This document shows positions 46,950 through 58,870 of a DNA stretch of 64,000 nucleotides, piece by piece. This DNA comes from Siphonodentalium dalli (taxonomy: Eukaryota > Mollusca > Scaphopoda > Gadilida > Siphonodentaliidae): contig CP136067.1 of assembly GCA_032622095.1 (NCBI GenBank), positions 95,346,707-95,410,706 of the forward strand, in the 5' to 3' direction. A model generated the notes under the pieces. It was given only the letters and a program-made list of their open reading frames with translations, was not told where the DNA came from and searched no databases. Made by a program: the position numbers and the translations under genes. Each line of letters opens with the position of its first letter. Within the stretch, counting starts at the first letter, position 1.

Positions 46950-49900
46950 ATGCATATAAAACAAGAAATAGTTTCCTGGAAACATTATCTATTTCCAAAA
47001 CCCTGGCCAATTTACACATAAAATTAGACCAGATAAAATTCTCAACAAATAGAAAACTAAGACAAATCGGCACAACAACTTTCTGAACAAAATAATGCAA
47101 TAAATAATTTATATGAATGGTGTTTATGAAATGCGTTCGCCAGAAACCATGAAGTAACTAACACTCGACACTGTAATTGACGCAACAAGTGATTAGGGGT
47201 GTGAACGTGAATTGCGTCAATTATAGTGTCAAATGTTAGTTACTTCATAAAACCCTATTATGGTATATGAGTGTATGTGTTTGTAGAAAAAAAATGTGGC
47301 CTGGTTTATGACACAGTAGTTTTGGGTTGTGTATTTGGGTTTAGAAACAGTTTTAAGTGATTCAGAAAATATTTGAAAAAAATACTCTGTGGTCCTTGTA
47401 GTTTTGTTCTGATGAAGTCGTTTACAAATAGTATTAACACACGTGTGTTAGAATATGTCCAAGAGGTTCAAAAATTGTTTTTGAATATGCACATCACTGG
47501 AATTTTTTTTGTTAAGGATAAACCGTTATATATGGTCTCACATATATGACGTTTTTAGGTCTGTATAACGTACGGCTGTTTTTAGGATTTTGTCAAGTTA
47601 AATTACATTGAGTTTTTCTGTCAGTAAATTTGTAAATTTAATGTAGTGTTACAGTGCTCAGATATTCGACTGGAATAAACGTAGTTATTTCCGACAGTTT
47701 GTTTTAAGAGTCTTGTTGCGCCCAGAGAGAATTCTACCAGTTTTGGAAATATAGATTCATAAGGTCAATGGACATTCAGTCCTTAAAACATTAATGTCAA
47801 AACAAGTTCAGTGTGTTTGTTGTTAGCATCATTCAGCTTCATAATCTGTCACTCGCCTCTCGAATCAAGAAAATTTCAACACAAAATGTTCTCTTCGAAT
47901 GGGTGAGGCATAGTAAAATCTCAGGAAAAATCTCGGTTAAGATCGATTCAACACCAATTCACCACCTTTTATGCAACCTTGTGAATTAATAGACAAAGTT
48001 AATTAATAGACAAAGTTATATGTATATCATACCTATATATATATGACTTTAGCTGTAACAGTGAACTTTGAACACTTATTTTTCTAAGTTCTTAGTTAGA
48101 GGGCGATGAATTGATGTGTCAATGCATCTAACAAAAATGTTTTTTTTTAAACGTCTCTGAACCTAACATTCACTTCAATGAGATTAATCCCACTCGAAAG
48201 TATCTCTTATTTAAAAGAAATCCACCCTATCATTGGAATTATTCAGGTAATGTGTCAGCCCCCTGTTGTGTTAAAGTTATGTGAAACACTCCGGTCGAAT
48301 TGAGATTGAGAATAATCTTTCTCAAAATAGTTATTTGTTACGAATATTAATCCAAATTGACGATATACACCGTCATTCTTATATATTGATTAAAAGCAAT
48401 GACTCTCGAAGGCGAAATAATTTGTGTTAGATTATCGCCGATAGTTGCGTCCCGAATCGAGATGTAAATATTTACAATTGGGCGTAGTTCAAACGATGTT
48501 TTCTATGGAGTGGTATGGTCGATTTCTATTAAATGTTACACGATGTTATTAGAATGCTACATTCCCCAAGTCGGTATAGCGCCTGAGTACTAACTTATCA
48601 ATTTCACGCACCCGAACAAGTCCATAATATGTCTTTAAAGTGAATGATATATCCTGTTGTGGAGTGATATTTACTGTTGATGTGTTTACCGTTATAATTA
48701 TTCATGGATGTTAAGTTGATTTTTTCGCCCTCTCTCAGGCAAAATTTAATGAATGTCGGAAAATTATGGAAATGTGTCGTGCAAGTGGAGTCCGATGAAA
48801 GGAATTGATTATGTCTCAGCTGATCCAGGGTCAAAGACCGACAATGAGTTTCTTTGTTTAATTCAGTAAATCATGGTATTCTGAGGTCACATTTGATAAT
48901 TAGTTTGAGTGAACTTATAAATTAATGTAAAACCACCGTGTTCAATGTTGAAACTTATTTGTTATTGACATAACAATGGGTTGTTTTTGCTCAATATTAG
49001 GCAGTCATACAAGGGGACGCAAATTTCATAAATATTTAGTGATTCAGTAATTGAAATTTAGATTTTTGGAAAGGAAGGCAGTGGTCAATTAAATTAAATC
49101 ATATTAGCAGAAACAAATTTCAATGGTTCGCAGCTTAAGTATTTGAATTAATTTTCCAACGTGTGGTTTTTGCCATGATGTCTAGGGTGCATGCATGTCC
49201 CATTATGAACAAGTTAATACACACTTGGTTCCAGAAGAAGTTCCAAATAGGTGGTGGTATATCAAATGTAGGGCCCACAATTAGTTGTGGTAGATATTTA
49301 TACCTGCATCGAATGTAATGGACCTCATTACGACGTGAAGTAGTCGGATATGCGTTACTGGAGTGACAGTGGCAATCTCAGTGGACGATATTGACAGTGT
49401 TATGTATGTGGGCATTTCAATATATATAGCACGTTACTGCATGGGTTAAATATATCTAGGTCTTATAACCAAAGCCGTCATTTATTCTCGTGTATTCCAC
49501 TAACGCTCCCCCATACAAGCTTGTCATATACTAATAGCATCACCTGTAGACTGCATGCGGCACACCTCATCAGGTTTCATAGATTGTGCGCATGTGCAAG
49601 GTTGGCCGGGGAGAACAGAGTGGGTGCGTGGAGAGAAGGGAGTCAGAAGTGAGTTGAGGGTATAAGGAGAAGTTGTGAAGAGAAGTGAGGCGAGAGGAAG
49701 AAGTGAAATTAGATATACATTGTTAGTTGACGAGATGGAACGAGGACTAAATAATCTATTAATTAATAAATAAGGTACGTAATAATATAATTTCGGTAAG
49801 GGGGTTTTATTCTTAACTATTTTATAGTACTATTATAAAGTAATATTATGTACATCATGGGAAGTTTCTACCACATGTACGCGTAGATTTTGGATTTCAT

Positions 49901-50610
49901 TTACTGGTATTAACCGTATTAACCATAGTGGCTATATTTCATGTGCATCATTAACTAGTAAGCTTATTAGTTGCAAACGTTGATTATTTACACAATTATG
50001 CGTCAGCACTATATATGATACTATTGTGTCATCCACATACATTTGGAATAGACATATATATCTAACTAGGAGTCCAGTTTAGTTATATGTTTAATGTTAT
50101 ACATGTATATAGTATGTCAAATGCTACATCATGTTGATGCTGATCAAGGTACCTCCATATTGTGCAAACACTGTATCTCTTTAATAATTTGCTAAATGTG
50201 GGATTGTTCTGTGTCATTTCAGGTCGATCCATACCATTGCTTTCTGTTTGTGAATAAATTATATGTATACTGACAAATACGTTGCCATGTCGTAAATCTG
50301 CCCATCCGGACCCTCATCGGTCACATGTAGACAGAACAGTTTAAAATGTTCATTGCCTGAGATGTCGTCAGGATCTGCGTATATACTTGTACATATCTTT
50401 GGAATTATTTGAATGACAATTAGTGACAATCTAAACTAGCATTTTTCATGAGGACCCGTATAGCTGTTTGTAAAGCTTATGTAGTCAGCATGTGAAGTCA
50501 TGATATTAAGTAATGCGGGACAGTTGTATCATTACAATATTGTCAAGTTTTTTGTCATCTGACAAAACTCTGGGAAAACGATATGGGAGTTATATATCAC
50601 TCTGAGATGT
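46950..50610. other. Long AT-rich stretch without a recognised gene
   Basis: No coding frame beyond 76 codons and no transposon boundary was recognised. It holds a hairpin at 47149-47248 (arms ATGAAGTAACTAACACT / AGTGTCAAATGTTAGTTAC) and a purine-rich tract of about 110 nt at 49610-49720, followed by AATAAATAAGG. The purine-rich tract with a polyadenylation-like signal could be a retroelement or transcript end, but no LTR pair was found. Confidence 0.4.
47149..47248. repeat. Hairpin, ~37-nt arms
   Basis: ATGAAGTAACTAACACT and AATTGACGCAA on the left are matched by their complements on the right with two or three mismatches, around a ~26-nt loop. Probably a small palindromic MITE. Confidence 0.75.
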
Positions 50611-50614
50611 GACC

Positions 50615-50710
50615 CTGTAAATTTATGATCACGTCAGCACAGGACACATCGATGATGATTCATGTGGCCAGAGGGGGTCGGACAATGAGATCATTCCCGG
50701 ACGCTCTATG
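50615..50710. repeat. Dispersed ~100-bp repeat, copy 2
   Basis: Second copy of the block at 45948-46052. It lies just downstream (in LINE orientation) of the 51020-53150 LINE, so it could be part of a LINE 3' region or an independent short element. Confidence 0.6.
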
Positions 50711-51019
50711 TTTGAACATATTTTATTTGACCCACTTTACATAATACATTTTATACATTGACAATTAGAATCTGAAAATATTATATGAGTTAATCAAAAG
50801 GGATGAGAGCACAAGCTATTTAACTTAGAATATTGCTCCTCTCCCTTAACAATATTGAAACGCATAATACAATTTATATATGGAATTATGTTGGACTCAA
50901 AGTTAGCTTATAGTTGGAATGTAGTACCTAAAACGGGGGGGGGGGTCGAGATTGATGGTGAGGTCTAAAGTGATTGGACATATATCAAGGAGGGGATGTA
51001 GGTCCTACGGCGAGCTGAG

Positions 51020-53150
51020 CCAAGTCTTTTGATAGCAATATGGGCGAATACATGAGATATAGGCTTATTTGGATTTTGAAGATTTTCCGTCAATGACATC
51101 TACCTGACGATGCAATGAACGTTTGCGTATTGCTAAAGAAATTATCATTTAGAGTGTTGGATAGGTTGCTTTGACCAAAGAGGACATCTTCAACCTATCA
51201 ACAAAAATTCCATTTAGCCAAAGCCGTTGGAGGAACAGTAAGCGACTTTCTTCAAATAATGAGCACTGGGAGCAAAAATGCAAGGTGTCTTCAATATAAA
51301 ACCCTCATTGACAGTGGGCTGTTATGGAAATATAGTTTCCAAGTTTATCAGAATTTAAATCGCTGCAGTTATTCCTTAGCTTGGTGCGCACGATGTTCCA
51401 CTTGCGAGAGCCTGAATTGAAGTATGGCGGCGGTTTTGGGGGAAAGATAGGCAATTTGTCATACATTAATTTCAATATGTCGGTTTTTATGCGATCAGTT
51501 GAACAATTTATTACCACTGCATTCCATTTGATTACCATCTCAGGCAGAAAGGTCGATTTAAAATGTTCTGTATTGGTGCGTTTCTGTAGGAATAATAATG
51601 GATATCGATGTGAGTAGGTAGATTGATCTTTAGCAAAAGTCGGCAAAAGTGTACTCAGGTAATTCGGAGCTTTACAAAGAATTATTTTCTGCCAAGTATT
51701 AAATTTATGGTGTTCGCGTCTGGTGTCAAGTGTAGGCCATCCTTGTTCAGTGAGGAGTTTTTCATTCGAAACAGATTTATTTAACCCACTATCAATTGTA
51801 GCGGCGTCGTAATGTATCCGATCAAGCAGTACAAGAAAAGTGTTCGGTGCGTGAGCCCAAATTACATCCCCGTAATCCATAAGTGACAAAATAAAGGTTT
51901 TGTACATACATTCCAAAGTTCGCCGATTAACTGTGAATTTCAATCCTCTCAGTTGCGATAGGCGAGATCTTACGCGTCCACACAAATTTCCTATTTGCTT
52001 GTCCCAATTGAGGTTAGGCTGAAAAACACACCAAGATGTCTATGTGTTTCGACCTGCTCGATTAACTGACCGTCCATTGCGACACTTAAAGTATTGTGAT
52101 TAGATGAAAAGGTAAAATTCATTATTTTTGTCTTAGAAGAGTTGAATTGTATACCAGCCATTGTTTGGACCACACATATATACTTTCTACGTCTGTTTGC
52201 AGGTTCTGTTCACATATGGCACTAGCGTCTTAGAATGTTGTAAAACACGTGTCGTCGGCGTACATACGCGTGAAAGAAACTAGGAAGAAAAAAGGCCCAA
52301 GGATCGATCCTTGGGGCACTCCGGCTTTCAGTTGCAGGGGACTCGAAAATGTTTGTCCAACAATTACTCTTTGTGTCCTGTTAGATAAATAATTTTGAAT
52401 CCAGGTCAGAAGTCGTCCGTTGACTCCACATTGTTCAATCTTAAATAACAACCCCTTGTGCCAGACTCGTTCAAAAGCCTTGGAAATATCGCAAAAAATA
52501 GCACATGTACACAATTTCTGATCTAGAGCCTTACACAAGGAGTGTAGTATTTCCAGCAGCTGGTATAGTGTGCTGTGGCCAGAAATGAAACCGGACTGAT
52601 AACCATATATTAATCCGTTGTTAAAGAAATGTTTGGAAAGGTATTTCAATGCCACTTTTTCAAAAATCTTTCTAAGAACGGATAAAACTGAGATTGGTCG
52701 GTAATTGTCAATAGCGGATCGGTCATTCTTTTTATGAATTGGAATAACATTCACCTGTTTCCAAGAATCGGGAAAGCATCCCGATTCAAATGACATTAAA
52801 AATAAAATGCGAAGAGGGACTACCACTCGGTCAATCATTCCTTGTAACATGCGAATGGTAATTCCGTCGTGACCGTGTGCTTTATTTGGTTTGGTCGATT
52901 GTATGGCGTCGGTGATATCATCGATCATGACAGGTAAATTGGATATGTTATTATCACATTTTTTTTCGGAAAATTGGAAGCTTGCATTTAGAATTGTCGA
53001 TATCTGAATTAGCAAAAAAAATTTCATTAAGGACACAGGCTTTGGAATCGTGATCAAACACCAAATTTCCGCTGCTGTTTCGTTGTAACACTTTCGAATG
53101 TTACACGGCGTAAGTAAGGTTAATTTAGAAGTCAATGCCCTCACTCAAAT
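51020..53150 (-). pseudogene. CR1/Jockey-like LINE: reverse transcriptase and C-terminus
   Basis: The main frame (53144-52230) carries KPNKAHGHDGI, NYRPISVLSVLRKIFEK, GYQSGFISGHST, CAIFCDISKAFERVWH (motif A), GVPQGSILGP (motif B) and MYADDTCF (motif C, YADD at about 52262-52251). A short deletion lies between motif B and YADD. After frameshifts, NSSKTKIMNF..HRHLGVFF (52150-52020) and SLMDYGDVIWAH, GWPTLDTRRE, NNCSDLNSDKLGNY (51985-51305) follow, then a Cys/His tail past a stop. The endonuclease domain is absent, consistent with 5' truncation. It is inactive but retains all catalytic RT motifs. Confidence 0.88.
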
Positions 53151-53265
53151 ATCCATAATTTTTGCGTAGGAAACTAACCCAAGATGAAATAGTCTATGCT
53201 ATTTCATCACGGGCTAGTGGTCCCATAAGGAATATATTATATCCACCTGTTTGGAGGGCCACTAC

Positions 53266-53335
53266 ACGTTGATCCAATCACATGGCGACACCTCAGTTAC
53301 ACGTGGATCCAATCACATGGCGACACCTCAGTTGA
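53266..53335. repeat. 35-bp tandem duplication
   Basis: Two adjacent copies of CACGT(T/G)GATCCAATCACATGG followed by CGACACCTCAGTT(A/G), differing at two positions. A CGTGACTGCCTGC / GCAGGCAGTCACG inverted pair lies downstream (53440-53452 and 53527-53539). Confidence 0.85.
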
Positions 53336-53580
53336 GCTAGGGCGTTGGCATTTATCAGCATATAGACTGTCAGAGTCCACTCATTCTCACTCTTGCTTCG
53401 AACGTATAACAGAGAGCGATAATGCTATTGTGTTATTCTACGTGACTGCCTGCCTGATGTTAACATGTAAATACTTGTATAATATTATTAAGCAGGACGC
53501 TTCCTGGAATTCTGGGACATGGATGTGCAGGCAGTCACGGGGAAGGAGAGAAGGAAAGAAGGAAGGAACGCAGATATGAG

Positions 53581-53955
53581 GTGGAACCGTATATTACCAA
53601 TACCAAATCTGCTGACGCGAGAACTCTCTTCACAAGGTTACGCGTAAGTAATCACAAGATTGAGAAGGGACGACACAAACAGCCCCCGTCAGATATAGAG
53701 GATAGAATATGTCCTGTCTGTAGGACAAACTCGGTTGAGACCGAATCACACTTTGTTATGTATTGTCCGGCATACGAAAACATTCGCATTAGTTGCTTCG
53801 CAGCAATAGGCGAGTATATAACCGATTTCCACTGAATGACAGAAGACAATAAATTTAATTATATAATGGAAAATAGGCGCATTGATACCATAAATATCAT
53901 ATGGGACATGATCCGGTCCTTCTTTGAAAAACGGCAGATTTTATCAAGTGCATAA
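53581..53955 (+). pseudogene. LINE ORF2 3' end with zinc-finger-like motif
   Basis: The frame reads LRVSNHKIEKGRHK, then DRICPVCRTNSVETESHFVM, then YCPAYENIR: a C-x2-C-(x10)-H-x4-C-type cluster typical of the extreme C-terminus of LINE ORF2 proteins. One TGA (53833-53835) interrupts it; in the same frame MENRRIDTINIIWDM and FEKRQILSSA follow to a stop at 53955. The RT domain is missing upstream. Alternatively it is the end of a non-LINE element with the same knuckle. Confidence 0.6.
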
Positions 53956-54780
53956 TAATTATAAGAACAACTTGTGAGTGAGTATGCTGAATATAAATTT
54001 TGACTTAGTCGGGTTTTATTTAATTCATGCGATTATTGTATATGTATGTTTTATATTAGATGTTATATGCTTGCAACTGCCCATTGAGGTGTTATTGCAA
54101 TACAATCTTGTATCTTGCATGATAATGCAAAATTGGATCGTAACTGATTACTGTCTGCATTGTATTTTATCTATGTCTTCTTGTAATTACAATACGTTCC
54201 AATATTCGGAACAAACCCTGGAAAGTTCTAATTTGTATATAGTGTATATACGTTTTCTCATGTACCATGTATACTGGCTTACTTACTTACTTACTCTCCC
54301 AAATACCATATCTACAACATAATGTATATACAATATTTGACAAAACAGACACGCACAATCGAATCGTTCCCTTAAAGGGACTCACGGACTAAACAATGGG
54401 GTTCATGCGGAAAACACATGTTTTAAAAGTATGTAAACTATCATCAACAAGAACTTTAAAAAAATGGATCGACTTTGTTCTAATTATCATTATTAATAAC
54501 TCTCAAAAAAACTAAAATTTGCATATTGTGAAATAATTGTTGTGTAAACATTATTGATATACATGTACAGTGGCATTACCGATCAATGTCCAATTAATCA
54601 CACAGTTTAGTCAAAACTCGACATTAAACATTGCAAATTGTCAAAGCATTGAGATCCTAAAAATAATATTTAGACTTATATAAATTATGTGAACTTACTA
54701 CACGATTAGCAACGTTTGTTTGCAATTCACTGTAACACTTCATTTTGTATATAACAATGGTTTCAACGGTATGTTCAGAC

Positions 54781-55172
54781 GATGGCAAGTTTGCACGCTA
54801 TATTTTTGCTGGCATTTCGTCATAGAAAACCACATGGTGCCAGATTATGAACGGAAACATGAACATAGCATGCACCTTTACCAAAGCGAAAGACGTGAGA
54901 AATAAAATGTATGTAGTTCCACTTGTAACGGTGCTACTGGAATTTGCCTTCAAATACCTGTATGATTTATTCTTGCGAGATAATTGCATACTATTTACAG
55001 GCAACTTCCGGTAGCATCGCTACATCAGGTGAAACTACATATATTTTACTTCGGACGTAGTTAGCTGTGGTACGGATGCAGTTTATATGCTTGTTTCCGT
55101 TCATAGTCTGGCACCATATCGTTTTCTTCGACAAAATGCCTGCAAACCACGCCGTGCAAACTTGCCAGTGAA
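54781..55172. mobile_element. Foldback element
   Basis: The left arm (54781-54953) and right arm (about 55000-55172) are inverted copies, sharing GGCAAGTTTGCACG, GGTGCCAGA(T/C)TATGAACGG and GGAAACA(T/A)G. The arms are diverged by about one base in six by eye. A related single arm occurs at 62702-62820. No protein. Confidence 0.7.
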
Positions 55173-55325
55173 TGAACGTACCCCATAAGTTCTATATTGG
55201 AAAACTGACAATAATTAATACGAGTATAACGTTTATCAATTTCTCAAGTCAAGTTCTTCATAGTGGTGTTTTATAAATATATATTTTATACATTTACCCA
55301 CTGCGAGTGTCTTGGGGCCATTTAA

Positions 55326-56339
55326 AGGTACTCAATCCGATCTGACGCTTATAAATTACTATTTCTTTGGCTTCGGGGGTAAAAAATATTGTATTCGATT
55401 CGAGGAACCTACCCGTCAAAGCTCGTGGTGATCAGATATCGATTTTTGGAGTTAATTATTTCAATTGTTTCTAGCCCAGAAACTCGTGTTCAAACAGATT
55501 CAAACGGACGTTCTGGTTGATAAATATAGAATATGTAGCGAGTGTCTTCGCTTAAATTGTCTATGTCCGTGAGGGGGTTTTGAGCATCTATTGGACGAGA
55601 CTCTGCGGCGACATTAGCTACATATTTTATTTATCCATCGCACAAAACTGCCTTTTGTGAGGTAAATCTGTCATTTTCCTCAGTTTGACATTCGTTACTT
55701 CGATGACGCCATTACATTTATTAGGTCAAGCAAACCAATTAACATTCATGACGTGGGAAAACCGGAGTGCAGCTTAGAGCGAAATAGTTCGTTGGCATTT
55801 TTACATTTATTATAAGCAGACCTTGTTCTGAGGATTTATAGATGTTTTAGAGCTAAAACATATATCATTTTACGAATTATTTTAGTGAATTATACACGAT
55901 AAAAACGTTCTGTAATCACAATGACGTCATTAAGGCCGGTTGACGTCCCTAGTTACCTGCGCAATTTGCATATCAAATTACGTCATACAAGTAGTACTAG
56001 CCTAATAAAGCTACGTTGACATAATAAAGCTACATTGACGTAATAAATGTAACGTTTATTAGGCAGGCTTTATGTAGTCAATAGACGTAGCGAGCGGTGG
56101 ATAAAGATGGATAACTCTAAAATTAAGTAGTTATCCATCTTTATCTGCCACAACGTCCGTTTGAACCTGTTTGAACACGAGTTTCTGGGCTAGAAATAAT
56201 TGAAATAATTAACTGCAAAAATCGATATCTGACCACTCTGAGTTTTGACGGGTAGGTTCCTCGACTCGAATCAAATATTTGTTTTCTCCCGAAGCCAAAG
56301 AAATAGTAATTTAGGAGCGTCTGATCGGATTGAGTACCT
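55326..56339. mobile_element. Kolobok-like TTAA element, long version
   Basis: TTAA lies at 55322-55325 and 56340-56343. The terminal inverted repeats run about 190 bp, starting AGGTACTCAATCCGATC and including CCGAAGCCAAAGAAATAG, CCTCGACTCGAATC and ACACGAGTTTCTGGGC (and complements). A hairpin at 56100-56148 (GATAAAGATGGATAACT and its complement) sits next to the right inverted repeat. The 640-bp centre is non-coding. It is related to 22765-23249. TTAA targets with purine-starting tips suggest Kolobok. Confidence 0.8.
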
Positions 56340-56349
56340 TTAATCTATG

Positions 56350-57345
56350 TCTGCACGCCACAACCTTTTTACGGGAAATATTATCACCAACCGAATCACG
56401 GTATGTGGTCTATAATTTGGAGATTTAGACTGATAAAAATGTATATCTTCACTGTCTCGTCCGTCAAGCATAACATACATAGATTATATCTAATTCATTA
56501 ACCGAGTGCACTAAATTCGTCAAAGCTCGGCTCGAATCGAATTTAGTGGACGAGGTTAATAAATTTCGTATACAATTGCGAAGAAATCCCTTTTATCACA
56601 TAATCACATTTTAGAAAGGAAAAAATGTTCCCGAAACTGTTGGGGTTAAAGACACGGTTGGCCTTGGCGGTGGGTATCCTGTGAAAATATCTCCACCTGT
56701 CAAAAACCGCCACAAACAGAAAGAACATCAAAATGTAGATAGACTGTGTCCGTATACAAATAAGAACTATCGCATAAACAGTATGTTATGGTCATATGTT
56801 TGACCATTGTTATGTAAACAAAAGCATAAAAAGTTACTTTTCTGGTGTTTGTTTATATTATGATGGTAAACATAAAGAGCGTTTTTTGTTGGTGAATACC
56901 TGATATGGAACTAATAAAGAGCGTTTATGCCATGTGTGTGTGATTAGCCAGTAGCATTGTGATGTCTGCTGTAACACAATCAGGCTCTTGCTTAGGTAAA
57001 ATATAGTAGGTCTGTATGATAACACGCTGTTTACGCGATGGTCATGGTATATATGAACGGAACTGTATGCGTTTTAATGTTTTTTCAGTTTACGGTGTTT
57101 GGAACAAATATGAATATTTTCGGCAATTAAGGCCGCACGTGCCTTTAAAGACATTTAATATTGATTTCCTATGACAACCATAGAGGAAGTAAAGACATCT
57201 TCAAGTCTGCCATAAAATAGTCATCATTAAATAAGGCCGCTGTTTAACACAACCATTGGACATGATTTATCGCCACACCGTGTATAATAATATAGTCTGG
57301 TATTGCTTAACGGGACAAGTTTGAAGATTGAAATAAAAACTATCA
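56350..57345. other. No gene seen; partial palindrome
   Basis: 56490-56580 resembles one arm of the 26463 palindrome (GGCTCGAATCGAATTTAGTG, AATAAATTTCGTA). Two AAAGAGCGTTT motifs occur near 56875 and 56918. No gene. Confidence 0.35.
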
Positions 57346-57349
57346 ACAT

Positions 57350-57625
57350 CTAAAACAGTGATATGGCCTTAGTTGCTGAAAGCGACATTAAACCCCAATC
57401 AATCAATCTAACGTTCCAGAAATTGAATTCAAAATACTTTATGTCTGGTTTATCTGTATGTACTGCAATATATACAGTCTTCGCTCTCACCAACAACAAC
57501 ACCAATAATAACAACACCAACAACAACAATAAAAATATTATGACCATTACCGTGATTCAGTCGTGATATGGCCTGGCTGCTAAAACGACGGTAAACCCCA
57601 TCTAAACAACCAAACCATGATCATT
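57350..57625. repeat. Two copies of a short SINE-like tail
   Basis: GATATGGCCTTAGTTGCTGA / AAGCGACATTAAACCCCAAT (57360-57400) and GATATGGCCTGGCTGCTAAA / ACGACGGTAAACCCCATCTA (57565-57605) are two versions of one short repeat, one next to each exon copy. An AACAACAACACC microsatellite lies between them (57490-57530). I associate the ATATGGCCTTGGCTGCTAA / CATTAAACCCCAATCAA combination with molluscan SINE-type repeats. Confidence 0.6.
57411..57489 (-). pseudogene. Degraded duplicate of the copper-monooxygenase exon
   Basis: Minus-strand AKTVYIAVHTDKPDIKYFEF matches the 3' half of the 57649-57819 exon (AQTVYFID..TPDIKYFDF). The donor equivalent reads GTTAGA instead of GTAAGT. Both copies are followed by the same 'GGGGTTTA.(T/C)GTCG.TTT..GCA' short repeat, so exon end plus repeat were duplicated together. 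It lacks the 5' half and an acceptor. Confidence 0.6.
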
Positions 57626-57648
57626 AACATCATCAATGGAACACTTAC

Positions 57649-57819
57649 ATTCAGAGAAGTGAAATCGAAGTACTTGATGTCTGGGGTATCTGGCAGCTCG
57701 GGCATTGGTGCATCAATGAAGTATACAGTCTGCGCTCCCATGATGATGTGTTGTTCAAGACCGGTAATATCAGCCGGGTCCTCAGCTCCCATCGACCAGA
57801 GGGCGTACACCCCGTCTAT
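57649..57819 (-). CDS. DBH/MOXD1-like copper monooxygenase exon (end of DOMON domain)
   Basis: The 171-bp, 57-codon exon starts after GCACAG and ends at a GTAAGT donor, in phase 0 at both ends. It begins IDGVYALWSMGAEDPADI and contains LEQHIIMGAQTVYF and ELPDTPDIKYFDFTSLN. The W...DP..H...G.....L..PD..YFD....N pattern matches the stretch joining the DOMON domain to the copper type II monooxygenase N-domain in dopamine beta-hydroxylase and MOXD1. Those enzymes hydroxylate substrates in the secretory pathway using copper and ascorbate. No other exon (e.g. the HH and HMH copper ligands) was found here, so this is one exon of a larger gene or an isolated exon. Confidence 0.5.
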
Positions 57820-57834
57820 CTGTGCAATTCAATA

Positions 57835-58050
57835 TATTATATTTTCATCAACTTTTTACGTCAAAATATAAATCATTTATTATATTTTCATCAACCTTTT
57901 ACGTCAAAATATAAATCATTTAATATATTTTCATCAACTTTTTACGTCAAAATATAAATCATTTATTATATTTTCATCAACTTTTTACGTCAAAATATAA
58001 ATAATTTATTATATTTTCTTCGACTTGTTACGTCAAAATATAAATCACAT
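57835..58050. repeat. 43-bp tandem repeat, five copies
   Basis: Units start ATTTTCATCAACTTTTTACG at 57841, 57884, 57927, 57970 and 58013 (last one altered), exactly 43 bp apart, with near-perfect identity. Confidence 0.95.
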
Positions 58051-58290
58051 CCGCACTCCCAAAGACCGAACATTTTATCCTATTCTCAAAATGTTCTCCT
58101 ATACTCTCATGACGTCAATATTTGCGTCATTCGGTATCCTCGTGCGTTATTTTAACATAAATGGCTGGCGATGCCGTGGCTTTATGAACGTATTAGGTCT
58201 AACCGCGTGTTTCATTGTGGTCTTGGTGTGGGTCGTAACAAACTGGTATAGAATAATCACAACAGTAAACTGTTCCGAGTAGCGTACGGG
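58050..58290. repeat. Short form of the 19-bp-repeat element
   Basis: The order is AAGACCGAACATTTTATCCT, two 19-mer units, GACGTCAATATTTGCGTCATT, TGGCTGG, then ACCGCGTGTTTCATTGTGGTC. The same order recurs at 58420-59240, where the 19-mers have expanded and a hairpin has been inserted. Non-coding despite an 85-codon frame. Confidence 0.7.
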
Positions 58291-58409
58291 TTTTCTCCTC
58301 TCGTGAGATGCGGGGATTATTTTCACTTGGCTAACGCCTCGTAAAAATAATCCTCCGCATCTCAATCGAGGAGAAAAACCGCACGCAACTCAGAACAGTT
58401 AACTATTGT
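58262..58409. repeat. Long hairpin with GC-rich arms
   Basis: Arms of about 60 nt share ACAGT(A)AACTGTTC, CGGGTTTTCTCCTC and GAGATGCGG.GATTATTTT with their complements. Loop near 58335. Palindromic MITE-like. Confidence 0.8.
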
Positions 58410-58439
58410 CCCTATATCCCCACTCACTGAAGACCGAGC

Positions 58440-58870
58440 ATGATATCCTACTCTCAAAATGTTATCCTACTGTCAAAATGTTATCCTACTCTCAAAATAT
58501 TATCCTACTCTCAAAATGTTATCCTACTCTCAAAATGTTATCCTACAATCAAAATGTTATCCTACACTCAAAATGTTATCCTACTCTCAAAATGTTATCC
58601 TACTCTCAAAATGTTATCCTACTCTCAAAATGTTATCCTACTCTCAAAATGTTATCCTACTCTCAAAATGTTATCCCACTCTCAAAATGTTATCCTACTC
58701 TCAAAATGTTATCCTACTCTCAAGATGTTATCATACTCTCAAAATGTTATCCCACTCTCAAAATGTTATCCTACTCTCAAAATGTTATCCTACTCTCAAA
58801 ATGTTATCATACTCTCAAAATGTTATCCTACTCTCAAAATGTTATCCTACTCTCAATGTTATCCTACTCT
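58440..58870. repeat. 19-bp tandem repeat (ATGTTATCCTACTCTCAAA), ~22 copies
   Basis: A very regular array with rare variants (TACTGTC, CCCACTC, TCATACTC). The unit has no stop codon in the plus strand and 19 is not a multiple of three, so all three plus frames stay open for 148-179 codons; none is a gene. Two further units lie in the loop of the 58965-59180 hairpin. Confidence 0.95.

Noticed and set aside
49550-49860. Solo LTR around the purine-rich tract
   Set aside because: There is a polyadenylation-like AATAAA, but no TG..CA ends with a target duplication and no second LTR or primer-binding site was found.
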